16,763 bases of DNA from CAMYKD01 sp041617155 (GTDB lineage: Bacteria; Pseudomonadota; Alphaproteobacteria; Kiloniellales; JAKSDN01): NCBI GenBank assembly GCA_041617155.1, contig JBFJPL010000084.1, forward strand, positions 1-16,763, in the 5' to 3' direction. The notes under the pieces were generated by a model. It had not been told where the DNA came from. It saw nothing but the letters and a program-made list of their open reading frames with translations, and searched no databases. This document shows, piece by piece, positions 5,766 to 13,322 of this stretch. A program made the translations under genes and the position numbers. The first letter of the stretch is position 1. Each line of letters begins with the position of its first letter.

Positions 5766-8438
5766 ATGGCAACGCCCTACTACATTCCGGAAACCAAGGT
5801 TCCGCTTCCGCCGAAAGATGCCGATGTGCTGTCGACGGCGTGTGACTACTGCGTTGTTGCCTGCGGCTACAAGATCTATCGTTGGCCCGTGGCCGGTGGC
5901 AAGGAAGGCGGGCCGAAGGCCGGCGAGAACGCCTTCGGATCCGATTTCCCGGTTGATCCCTTGGGTCCCTGGATCGCGCCCAACCAGCACAACATCGTGC
6001 TGCACAACGGCGAGCCGCACCACGTCGTGATCATTCCGGACAAGGACGCCAAGTTCGTCAACACGGACGGCGACTCCTCGATCCGCGGCGGCGCCATCGC
6101 CCAGAAGTGCTACAACCCGCAAACGCCGACGCGCGACCGGCTGAAGTCGCCGCTCCTGCGCATCTACGGCACACTGATGCCGGTGCCCTGGGATTTCGCG
6201 CTCGATATAGCGGCCGAGGTGGGCAAGCACGTCATCGCCAAGCATGGCGCCAATGCCTATGGCGTGAAGACCTACTCCTACCAGTACATCGAAAACACCT
6301 ATGCCATCTCGAAGTACGCGCTGAGGCACATCAACACGGCGAACTTCACCTTTCACGACACGCCATCGGACGTGACCTCCACACCCGGGTTCCGTGACGC
6401 CGGTTTCGACAATTTTGGCGCCTCCTACGAGGATTGGCGCGATGCCGAGACGCTGCTGATCTGTGGCACGGATCCCTACGAGACCAAGACGATCCTCTTC
6501 ACGCAGTGGATCATGAAAGGAATCCAGGACGGCCAGAAGGCCATCTTCATGGTGCCGCGTCGTACCGCCGGGGTGGCCTATGCCGAAAAGAACGGCGGGC
6601 TGTGGATCGACGTGACGCCGGGCACGGACCTGCTGATCGTCAACGCCATCGCCCGAACCATCGTAGAGAACGGCTGGGAGGACAGCGAGTGGATCCAGAA
6701 ATGGGTCAACAACAAGTGGGAGTCCTCCTCCGGCTTCGGCCAGGGCACGCGCAACACGCCGTGGCAGTGGCGCACCACCTGGGGCAAGTTCCAGACCGCG
6801 GGCTTCGAGGACTGGAAGAAATGGCTGCTCAGCCAGGACGAGTTCAAGCTCAGGAACGCCGCCAAGATCGCCCAGGTCGACCCCAGGAAGATCCGCACGG
6901 CGGCAGAGTGGATGGCCAAGCCGCAAAACGGCAAGCGGCCCAAGACCTCGATCATGATCGAGAAAGGGTTCTACTGGTCCAACAACACCGGCAACACCGA
7001 GGCGATCGGCGCGCTCGGCATCATCTGCGGTGCCGGCGGCAGGCCCGGTCAAATGATCTCGCGTGCCGGCGGCCATCAGCGCGGCGGCCAGCGCGGTGGC
7101 AAGTACCCGCGCAACAAGTCGCCGATCAAGGTGCCGGGACGGCGGCGGCGGGCGCTTGATACGGATACCTACCTGATTGCCGGCAACACGCGCCTCGCCC
7201 ATGTTATCGGCACCACATGGATCCAGTCCATGTGCGGCTCCCAAGTCCTGGCGCGGCGCTTCCACGAATTGACGGTCGCGAACCCGCACCAAGTGCGCTC
7301 CTTCGACAAGCAGGAGATGATCGACACGCTCAAGGCGCGCGCCGATTCCGGCGGCATGGTGGTGTTCAATCAGGACATCTATTTGGTCGACCCGATCGGA
7401 AACCGCTTCGCCGACATCGTCTTTCCTGCGGCCACCTGGGGCGAGGAAACCTTCATGCGGGCGAACGGCGAGCGCCGCCTGCGGATGTACCACAGGTTCT
7501 ATGATCCGCCGGGCGAGGCCAAGCCAGACTGGTGGATCATCGCCCAGCTCGCCAAACGCATCGGATTCGACGGCTTCGACTGGAAGGACTCCAACGAGGT
7601 CGCCGAGGAGTCGTCCCGATTCTCGCGCGGCAGCCGCAAGGACTTCCACATGATCAAGGTGGCCGCCCACCGCGAGGGCAAGACCTTGCATCAAAAGCTG
7701 GCCGAATTCGGCACCGACGGCATCCAGGGCCCCGTGTTCATGAAGGAAGACGGCTCACTGGTCGGCACCAAGCGTCTGCACGACACCACGCGCAAGCTCG
7801 ACGAAACGGGGCCGGCCGGGTCCAACGTGTTCAACAAGAAGCTGACCCACTTCAACAGCCAGACCGGCAAGTGCAACATCCAGAAGTCGCCCTGGTCGCT
7901 GTTCTCGGACTACTGGGAATGGCTGAGCCCCAAGGGCGACGAATTGTGGTGCACCTCGGGCCGGATCAATGAGCGCTGGCAGTCCGGTTTCGACGACCGC
8001 CGGCGACCTTACATCGTACAGCGCTGGCCGGAGAACTGGGTCGAGATCCATCCCGAGGACGCCAAGGCGCGGGGCATCGAGAACGGCGACTACGTCATGG
8101 CCTACTCGGAGCGCGTGCCGAGCATGAAAGAGACGATCCTCGGCGTAGAGGCTAATGACTTCCAGTTCAGCTCGCTGATGAAAAACGGCTACATCGAGCT
8201 GAGCAAGGCCGCGGTCACGGCGGTCGCGATGGTCACGCCGGCAATTAAGAAGGGGGTGATCTACATGGATTTCCTCCATACCCAACAGCCGGCCAACGCC
8301 CTCGAGGGCCGCGTCGTCGACTGGATCAGTGGCAACTACAACTACAAGATGGGCGTGGCCCGCCTGAAGAAGATCGGCGAATCGCCCTACAAGCGGACCT
8401 TCCGGTCCATGTCCTTCGCCCGGCGCGACATCGCCTGA
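5766..8438 (+). CDS. idrA: Molybdopterin oxidoreductase catalytic subunit, AioA/IdrA family; probable iodate reductase large subunit
   Basis: This 890-residue DMSO-reductase-superfamily enzyme should bind Mo-bis-MGD and one [3Fe-4S] cluster. The cluster motif is C26-x2-C29-x3-C33, followed 71 residues later by Ser105 in SIRGG. That matches C21/C24/C28/Ser99 of Alcaligenes faecalis AioA as I remember it, with Ser where most relatives carry a fourth Cys. Of the four AioA arsenite-pocket residues, His195 matches His197, and Arg419 and His423 match Arg433 and His437 (SRAGGHQRGG). Glu203 is replaced by Ser205. No signal peptide is visible, consistent with co-export by the Rieske partner 12 bases upstream. 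Two di-haem genes and the Rieske gene in one operon are the hallmark of the iodate reductase set, so IdrA is preferred over arsenite oxidase. A related enzyme with another oxyanion substrate remains possible. It is about 65 residues longer than AioA. Confidence 0.85.
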   Translation: MATPYYIPETKVPLPPKDADVLSTACDYCVVACGYKIYRWPVAGGKEGGPKAGENAFGSDFPVDPLGPWIAPNQHNIVLHNGEPHHVVIIPDKDAKFVNTDGDSSIRGGAIAQKCYNPQTPTRDRLKSPLLRIYGTLMPVPWDFALDIAAEVGKHVIAKHGANAYGVKTYSYQYIENTYAISKYALRHINTANFTFHDTPSDVTSTPGFRDAGFDNFGASYEDWRDAETLLICGTDPYETKTILFTQWIMKGIQDGQKAIFMVPRRTAGVAYAEKNGGLWIDVTPGTDLLIVNAIARTIVENGWEDSEWIQKWVNNKWESSSGFGQGTRNTPWQWRTTWGKFQTAGFEDWKKWLLSQDEFKLRNAAKIAQVDPRKIRTAAEWMAKPQNGKRPKTSIMIEKGFYWSNNTGNTEAIGALGIICGAGGRPGQMISRAGGHQRGGQRGGKYPRNKSPIKVPGRRRRALDTDTYLIAGNTRLAHVIGTTWIQSMCGSQVLARRFHELTVANPHQVRSFDKQEMIDTLKARADSGGMVVFNQDIYLVDPIGNRFADIVFPAATWGEETFMRANGERRLRMYHRFYDPPGEAKPDWWIIAQLAKRIGFDGFDWKDSNEVAEESSRFSRGSRKDFHMIKVAAHREGKTLHQKLAEFGTDGIQGPVFMKEDGSLVGTKRLHDTTRKLDETGPAGSNVFNKKLTHFNSQTGKCNIQKSPWSLFSDYWEWLSPKGDELWCTSGRINERWQSGFDDRRRPYIVQRWPENWVEIHPEDAKARGIENGDYVMAYSERVPSMKETILGVEANDFQFSSLMKNGYIELSKAAVTAVAMVTPAIKKGVIYMDFLHTQQPANALEGRVVDWISGNYNYKMGVARLKKIGESPYKRTFRSMSFARRDIA

Positions 8439-8502
8439 TCTGGCCAGCCGGGATCGACCAGCGATCTGAGTCAACGTGCTCAGCTCTGGAGCGGGGTAGC
8501 TC

Positions 8503-10692
8503 ATGGTAACGACAGCCGAAGTTGGCCAGGCGCTCGTCCGGGTCTTGCGGGCGGGGCAGGATATTCACCGCTGTGCTGCGGCCCAGGCGCTGGGTGGGAT
8601 CGGCTATGCCGGGGCGGTAGATGCTTTGGTTGAACGCCTCCAGGACGAGGACGAGGATGTCCGCGTCGACGCAGCCGAGGCACTCGGCCGGATGGACGCG
8701 CGGAGCGCCGGCGAAGCTCTGCTGACAAGCCTTGTGGAGGACCCCTGCGGCGATGTGAAGCTCGCCGCGGTGGTCGCGCTGGGGCGCCTGAAGGATGCGT
8801 CCGCCGTGCCCGTGCTCCGCGGTCTGGTGCGAAGCCGCGACGAAACGGTGGTCTGGGACGAGGCGGATTTTCTCAGCGAGGGCTGGGACGACTGGCTGGA
8901 TCTTCAGCTCAAGGCAATCGAGGCCTTGGGCGACATGGGTGTTTCCGAAGCCGCCCAGGACATCATCGCCTCCCTGGACGACGAAATGGGTCAGGACCTG
9001 AGCGGCACGGCCTTCAGGGCGCTGGCAAAGCTGGGCCAACCGGGCGTCGTCGCCCTAGCGGCCTATCTCGACGCGAAGGATGGCCGGCTGAGGCGGCGCG
9101 CCGCCGAAGCGCTGAGGGAAAGCGGTACTTCGGAGGCTTGTGAAGTCTTGGCCGCGGCATTGGGCAATGATTCCGCGGAGGTCCGAGTTGCGGCCGTGCG
9201 CGCCCTGGCCGCCCGCGACGCAAGGGATCCGAGACTGGCGTCGTCGCTTGAAGACGGCGACGCGGCGGTGCGCGCGACGGCGACAGGCCTCTGCGCCCGT
9301 AGTTGGCCGGAACGCCTGGATTCGCTACTCGACGACCCGAGCAACGAGGTTCAGGCGTTGGCCGTCAAGATCTTCTGCTCGGATCGGCCGCCGCCGGGAC
9401 CCGCGAACCTCGCGTTCCGCCTGCGTGTGAAGATGCGCGGACCTTCGGAGGCTGTTGCCGCAGCGGCCTGCCAAGCGTTCGCCAAGCTTGCTCCCGGCGA
9501 CGCCTTGGCGGACCTGAGCGAGCAGCTGCAGGATCAAGGCTGCCCGAGCCTGGTCAGGTGTGCGGCCGCTGCAGCGCTCCAGCAGCTCGGCAGCGGGTCG
9601 GCGGCCGAGGCCCTCGGCGAAGCGCTGGCCGACGACGACCGGGAGGTGCGGATCTATTGCATGGCGGCGCTCGCGCGCATCGCCGCAGCGGGTTCGGGGG
9701 CCAAAGGCGCGAAGAAGCTTCTGCTCGGCGCGCTTAAGGGTGAGCTTGTGCGGCCCCCTGAAAGCATCGGCGAGAGCGAGGGCGTAAAGAGCGAGACAGC
9801 GTCGCCCGAGGCGCTGGAGCAAGTTGCCCAGGTTACAACAGCTTCGAGCCAGGTCGCGGATCCCGTTGCCTGGCCCACATCGACCCTGGCAGCGATCACG
9901 GGCGCCGAACCCGGGTCCGGCGAATCACCCATTGCGGCAACGACGGTTGAGCTCAACGAAACGGATCTCGAGTTTCTCGCCCTGACCGGCGGCAAGGCGA
10001 GGCGAAAGCACGTGCCGCTCAACCCGCCGCTGGTCCTGCACGAGGATGTCCGACGCGCCGCCGCTGGGGTGCTCGGCGACATTCCGGCGCGGGATGTGGC
10101 CGAGGCTCTGGGCGCTGCACTCGATGAGGAGGACTTGGAGCTTCGCCGCCGAACAGCCGACTCGCTGGCCCGGCTGGGCGAGCGCCTCGCTCTGCCCGCG
10201 ACGGTTCGAGATGCCCTGCTTGCGATTGTCGGAGACGCGGACCGCGACGTTCGCCTCGCGGTGACGCGCGCCCTGGGCGGAACAGATAGGACCGCCGCGA
10301 CGGTCCTGCGCGAGCGTCTCGGCGATCCCGACTGTTACGTGCGCGGTGAAGCCGCCAAGGCCTTGGCGGTGCTCGGTGAGCTGGGCGACGAAGTGGTGCC
10401 GCTGTTGTCTGACGACTATCCCGGGGTCCGTCTGGCCGGGGCGCAGGCCCTGGCGCGTCGCGGTGGCGCGGATGCTGTGGTGCGCCTCGTCGAGTTCGCC
10501 TTCGCCTACGACGGCATGCACCGGCGGGAGATCGCCGCCCTGCTGGGCGGTCTCGACAGGAGCAAGGCCGCTACGGAGATTCTTACGATCCTCGGAGATG
10601 TCGAACAGCAAAGGAAGTGGCGGATCGCCATAGATGCCCTGAAGGAGCTTTTCGGGCCGGATGGCGATCCTTCTGTGCGCTTGGTCGCTTGA
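8503..10692 (+). CDS. Large HEAT-repeat (PBS-lyase-type) protein, unknown role
   Basis: This 729-residue protein is built almost entirely of about 30-residue helical repeats of the form VRxxAAxALGxxG...A...L...L.D. One array covers residues of about 15-395 and a second about 508-715. A low-complexity Ser/Ala/Glu/Thr-rich linker of roughly 110 residues joins them, ending near GGKARRKHVPLNPP. No signal peptide, haem motif or other cofactor site is seen, so it is probably cytoplasmic and acts as a protein-binding scaffold. It starts 64 bases after the molybdoenzyme gene on the same strand, and no NarJ/TorD-type chaperone is visible in the window. A role in cofactor insertion or quality control before Tat export is a reasonable guess, nothing more. 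Ribosome sites are modest (GGAG at 8488 or GGGG at 8493). Confidence 0.88.
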   Translation: MVTTAEVGQALVRVLRAGQDIHRCAAAQALGGIGYAGAVDALVERLQDEDEDVRVDAAEALGRMDARSAGEALLTSLVEDPCGDVKLAAVVALGRLKDASAVPVLRGLVRSRDETVVWDEADFLSEGWDDWLDLQLKAIEALGDMGVSEAAQDIIASLDDEMGQDLSGTAFRALAKLGQPGVVALAAYLDAKDGRLRRRAAEALRESGTSEACEVLAAALGNDSAEVRVAAVRALAARDARDPRLASSLEDGDAAVRATATGLCARSWPERLDSLLDDPSNEVQALAVKIFCSDRPPPGPANLAFRLRVKMRGPSEAVAAAACQAFAKLAPGDALADLSEQLQDQGCPSLVRCAAAAALQQLGSGSAAEALGEALADDDREVRIYCMAALARIAAAGSGAKGAKKLLLGALKGELVRPPESIGESEGVKSETASPEALEQVAQVTTASSQVADPVAWPTSTLAAITGAEPGSGESPIAATTVELNETDLEFLALTGGKARRKHVPLNPPLVLHEDVRRAAAGVLGDIPARDVAEALGAALDEEDLELRRRTADSLARLGERLALPATVRDALLAIVGDADRDVRLAVTRALGGTDRTAATVLRERLGDPDCYVRGEAAKALAVLGELGDEVVPLLSDDYPGVRLAGAQALARRGGADAVVRLVEFAFAYDGMHRREIAALLGGLDRSKAATEILTILGDVEQQRKWRIAIDALKELFGPDGDPSVRLVA

Positions 10693-10729
10693 GCGACACG
10701 TCGGAGCACAAGGAAAGGAGTTATTCGAG

Positions 10730-11464
10730 ATGCATAAGATTCTGCAGGGACTCGCGGTCGCGGCGGCGTTCGTCTTGCTGAGCGGCCTGGCCCAAGCGGC
10801 CAAGTACAAGGAGATCGAGGTAAGCAATGGCGGCACGCTCTTCGGCAAGGTCGAGGTCGACGTTGCCAAGGCCGAATCCGAAGGGTTTCTGATCTCCAAA
10901 GACCCCGAGGTTTGCGGGACCGGCGAGCGCGCCGTCGACTGGGTGCGCACCAACGGAGGCGCGCTCTTGGATACGGTCGTCTACATCGACGAGATCGACG
11001 CCGGCAAAGCCTTCCCCGAGGAATCCAAGAAGGTCATGATCGACCAAAAGAAATGCAAATTTCTGCCCTACCTCAGCACCATGGCCAACGGCGGCAATCT
11101 AGAGGCCGTCAACTCGGATTCGGTCACCCACAACATCCATACCTACGAGCTGATCGGCCGGGCGCGGCGCAGCGTAATCAACGTGAGCCAATCCGAGCAG
11201 GGCAACAAGATCAACAAGATGATCAAGCTGCGCAAGGGTGTCGCCATGAAGGTCGAGTGCGACGTGCACAACTTCATGCACGCCTTCGTCTTCGTCGCCG
11301 GGAATCCCTACTACGCAGTGGTCAACGACAAGGGCGAATTCACCATCGAAGGGGTGCCGGCGGGCAAGTACACGGTCAAGAGCTGGCACGGACGCCTTGG
11401 CGACAAGGAGATGGAGGTCGAGGTCTCGGCCGGGGGCAAAGCTGAAGCGAAATTTGCCTACTGA
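10730..11464 (+). CDS. Secreted cupredoxin-like protein with C-terminal carboxypeptidase-regulatory-like domain
   Basis: This 244-residue protein has a Sec signal peptide (cleavage probably after AQA near residue 22). The central domain looks like a type 1 copper fold. His134 followed by Asn (THNIH) resembles the first His ligand of plastocyanin and azurin. C177-x2-H180-x2-M183 (CDVHNFM) has the spacing of amicyanin and gives the remaining three ligands. The last 50 residues (GEFTIEGVPAGKYTVKSWHG and on) form a small beta-sandwich of the carboxypeptidase-regulatory type. Two more Cys, in PEVCGTG and KKCKF, may form a disulfide. A soluble periplasmic electron carrier for the Rieske/molybdoenzyme or the di-haem proteins is likely, by analogy with azurin and amicyanin. 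I start it at the ATG at 10730, with AAAGGAG at 10714-10720. A longer frame from 10661 overlaps the HEAT gene and would spoil the signal peptide. Confidence 0.88.
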   Translation: MHKILQGLAVAAAFVLLSGLAQAAKYKEIEVSNGGTLFGKVEVDVAKAESEGFLISKDPEVCGTGERAVDWVRTNGGALLDTVVYIDEIDAGKAFPEESKKVMIDQKKCKFLPYLSTMANGGNLEAVNSDSVTHNIHTYELIGRARRSVINVSQSEQGNKINKMIKLRKGVAMKVECDVHNFMHAFVFVAGNPYYAVVNDKGEFTIEGVPAGKYTVKSWHGRLGDKEMEVEVSAGGKAEAKFAY

Positions 11465-11472
11465 TCGCCACT

Positions 11473-11492
11473 CTCGCCCGGTTTTGGGCGAG
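11473..11492 (+). promoter_or_regulatory. GC-rich stem-loop between the cupredoxin gene and the small membrane ORF
   Basis: CTCGCCC (11473-11479) pairs perfectly with GGGCGAG (11486-11492) around a GGTTTT loop, only 9 bases after the cupredoxin stop. No T-run follows, so it is not a standard terminator. The right arm contains the only plausible ribosome site (GAGG, 11489-11492) of the small ORF at 11499. It may therefore protect the upstream mRNA 3' end, reduce translation of the small ORF, or both. The structure is seen; the function is inferred. Confidence 0.5.
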
Positions 11493-11498
11493 GCCCCG

Positions 11499-11624
11499 AT
11501 GAAGCCGCCGCCACTACCCGCCAGGTGGCTGCGGATCGGTGCTTTCGACGGCTTCGTCCTCGCCGGCGCCTTGGTCAATGTCGCCGTTGTGGTGATCCTT
11601 TTGGTCTACTGGATGGCGCAGTAA
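11499..11624 (+). CDS. Small single-pass membrane protein (41 aa), unknown function
   Basis: This short frame from ATG 11499 to TAA 11622-11624 encodes 41 residues. A proline-rich start and one basic patch (ARWLR) are followed by one hydrophobic helix at about residues 16-39, ending in YWMAQ. It fills the gap between the cupredoxin stop and the universal-stress gene (19 bases) on the same strand, which favours a real gene. The ribosome site GAGG sits 6 bases upstream but within the arm of a stem-loop. The same frame runs upstream into the cupredoxin gene, but that part has no sensible content. It could be a small subunit or anchor for an electron-transfer complex. I do not recognise the family. 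Confidence 0.55.
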   Translation: MKPPPLPARWLRIGAFDGFVLAGALVNVAVVVILLVYWMAQ

Positions 11625-11643
11625 CAAGACTAGGAGAGGTTCG

Positions 11644-13305
11644 ATGCCTTCAGCCGTATCGATCGAGCTTCAGGATCAAGTGTCGCTCGGCGAGCGGGTT
11701 TCTTTGGGCACGGCCCCGGTTTCCCTGAGGCGCGTCCTGGTCGCCTTGGACGCTTCCGATCATGCCAACCGCGCACTGACCGAATCGGTGCGCCTTGTCG
11801 GCCTGGTCGGCGGCATTGTCACCGGCATCCACGCCTATGCGGCAAAGTTGCACGACCGGCGCTTTCGCCAGATGGAAGGCGGCCTGCCGGAGCGTTACCG
11901 CAAGGAAGACGAGCTCGAGCATCAGCGCGAGGTGCACGACGACCTGATCACGCGGGGTCTTGGCGTGATCAGCGACAGCTACCACGACGCCGCGCAACAG
12001 GTCTGCAAGGAAGCCGAGGTGACCTATCGGCGCCTCAGCCCGGAGGGCAAGAATTACCGCCGGCTGGTCGAAGCGGCGGCCAGCGGCGAGCACGATTTTC
12101 TCGCTCTGGGCGCGCTCGGTCTCGGCGCCATACCTGGAAGCTCCGTTGGTACTGTCTGTGAAAGGGTCGTGCGGCGCACGCCGATCGATACCTTGGTGAT
12201 TCGCCACCCCGAACGCCCGATCGGCGATGGCCCCTTGGTGGTCGCCCTGGACGGGTCGCAGCGCGCCTTCGGCGCCCTCAAGACGGCGTTCAAACTCGGG
12301 CCTCCTTTGGGCGCTCCGGTGCACGCAGTCGCCGCCTACGACCCCTATTTCCACTACGTGGCCTTCAACAGGATCTCCGGTGTCCTCAGCGAGGAAGCCG
12401 GCCAGGAGTTCCGCTTCAAGGAACAGGAAAAGCTTCACGAGGAGATCATCGATTCGGGCATCGCCAAGATCTACCAATCCCATCTGGATGTAGCCCGGTC
12501 GATTGCCGAGCAGGAAGGGATCGATTTGACTTGTGAGCTGCTCGACGGCAAGCCCTACCACGCCATAAGCCGCTATCTAGAGCGTGTCGGTGCCAGCCTG
12601 CTGCTGTTGGGCAAGACCGGTATCCACGCCGACGCGGCGCTCGACATCGGCGGCAACGCGGAGAATCTTCTACGCACGGCTCCCTGCCATATCTGGTTCG
12701 GTCAGGTGATCTATACGCCGCCGCTGGAGGCGGTGGCGCAGGAAACCATCACCTGGAGCGAGGAGGCCGAGAAGAGCATGGCGCGGGTGCCCGAGACGGC
12801 CCGCAACATGGTGCGCATGGCGATCCTGCGCTTTGCCCAGGAGAGCGGCCACACCGTGATAACCTCCGCCGTGATGGAGGAGGCGACCAACCGCTTCTGC
12901 CCGGAGCGCGGCGGCAGCCTGGAAGCCGAACAGGAAATGCCATGGTCGGACGCGGCGACCCGGCTGCTTGATTCGGTCGGTGATTCCTCGGTCGCGGCCA
13001 GCATCCGCTTGCGTGCCGAAAAGAGGGCCCGCCGGGACGGCGGCGATGAAGTGACCGCCGATCACGTTCGCCCCTTCCTGGCCGATGGGGAGCAACCCGC
13101 GATTCCCTGGAGCGCGGCCGCCTTGGCGCGACTGGCGCGCATTCCGGAGCTGGTGCGCGGCTCGGTGCGCCGGCGGATCGAGGCTCACGCCGAAGAGGCG
13201 GGCGCCGCCGAGGTCACCCTCGAGCTTGCCGAGGCCGCGATATCCGAATCTCGCGATGCCATGGAAGGCGCGATGCGCGCCGGCGGCCACAAGCCGCTCA
13301 CCTAG
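11644..13305 (+). CDS. Tandem universal stress protein (UspA x2) with three PCP_red-like C-terminal domains
   Basis: This is a 553-residue cytoplasmic protein. The first UspA domain, about residues 28-190, begins RRVLVALDASDHA and carries the ATP-binding motif G-x2-G-x9-G-T at 156-170. The second, about 197-352, begins PLVVALDGSQ; its motif at 323-337 ends in Gly-Gly instead of Gly-Ser/Thr, so nucleotide binding may be lost there. Three roughly 50-residue helical units then start at Trp371, Trp434 and Trp489. Units one and three follow the pattern W(S)xxA...L..(V/I)P..(V/A)R......E.A........VT, the pattern of the PCP_red domain at the C-terminus of the light-independent protochlorophyllide reductase B subunit. 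Unit two is more divergent. The same unit recurs in the next protein, suggesting a shared binding partner or ligand. AGGAGAGG just upstream supports the start. A stress-sensing or tetrapyrrole-linked role is inference. Confidence 0.85.
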   Translation: MPSAVSIELQDQVSLGERVSLGTAPVSLRRVLVALDASDHANRALTESVRLVGLVGGIVTGIHAYAAKLHDRRFRQMEGGLPERYRKEDELEHQREVHDDLITRGLGVISDSYHDAAQQVCKEAEVTYRRLSPEGKNYRRLVEAAASGEHDFLALGALGLGAIPGSSVGTVCERVVRRTPIDTLVIRHPERPIGDGPLVVALDGSQRAFGALKTAFKLGPPLGAPVHAVAAYDPYFHYVAFNRISGVLSEEAGQEFRFKEQEKLHEEIIDSGIAKIYQSHLDVARSIAEQEGIDLTCELLDGKPYHAISRYLERVGASLLLLGKTGIHADAALDIGGNAENLLRTAPCHIWFGQVIYTPPLEAVAQETITWSEEAEKSMARVPETARNMVRMAILRFAQESGHTVITSAVMEEATNRFCPERGGSLEAEQEMPWSDAATRLLDSVGDSSVAASIRLRAEKRARRDGGDEVTADHVRPFLADGEQPAIPWSAAALARLARIPELVRGSVRRRIEAHAEEAGAAEVTLELAEAAISESRDAMEGAMRAGGHKPLT

Positions 13306-13322
13306 TGCCGAGGTGCTGGAAG

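Noticed and set aside
5670..7694. 674-codon open frame on the minus strand
   Set aside because: It is antisense to the molybdopterin subunit, whose cofactor motifs are unmistakable. The antisense product is low-complexity Val/Gly/Asp/Arg-rich sequence of the kind G+C-rich shadows give.
5151..8438. True arsenite oxidase (AioBA)
   Set aside because: The family is right, but the Glu of the arsenite pocket is Ser, the protein is longer, two di-haem peroxidase genes share the operon, and no arsenic regulatory or transport genes are seen. Not fully excluded without a tree.
287..8438. Nitrite oxidoreductase or nitrate reductase cluster
   Set aside because: The gamma-like haem b domain suggested it, but there is no multi-[4Fe-4S] beta subunit, and the catalytic subunit has the AioA-type Cys/Ser cluster motif and a Rieske partner.
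8466..8483. Inverted repeat CTGAG...CTCAG between the molybdoenzyme and HEAT genes
   Set aside because: The arms are only five bases, there is no T-run, and the position is not informative; it is likely chance.
2866..11464. Methylamine utilisation cluster (MauG plus amicyanin)
   Set aside because: MauG-like and amicyanin-like features occur, but methylamine dehydrogenase subunits are absent, and the central enzyme is a molybdopterin/Rieske pair.
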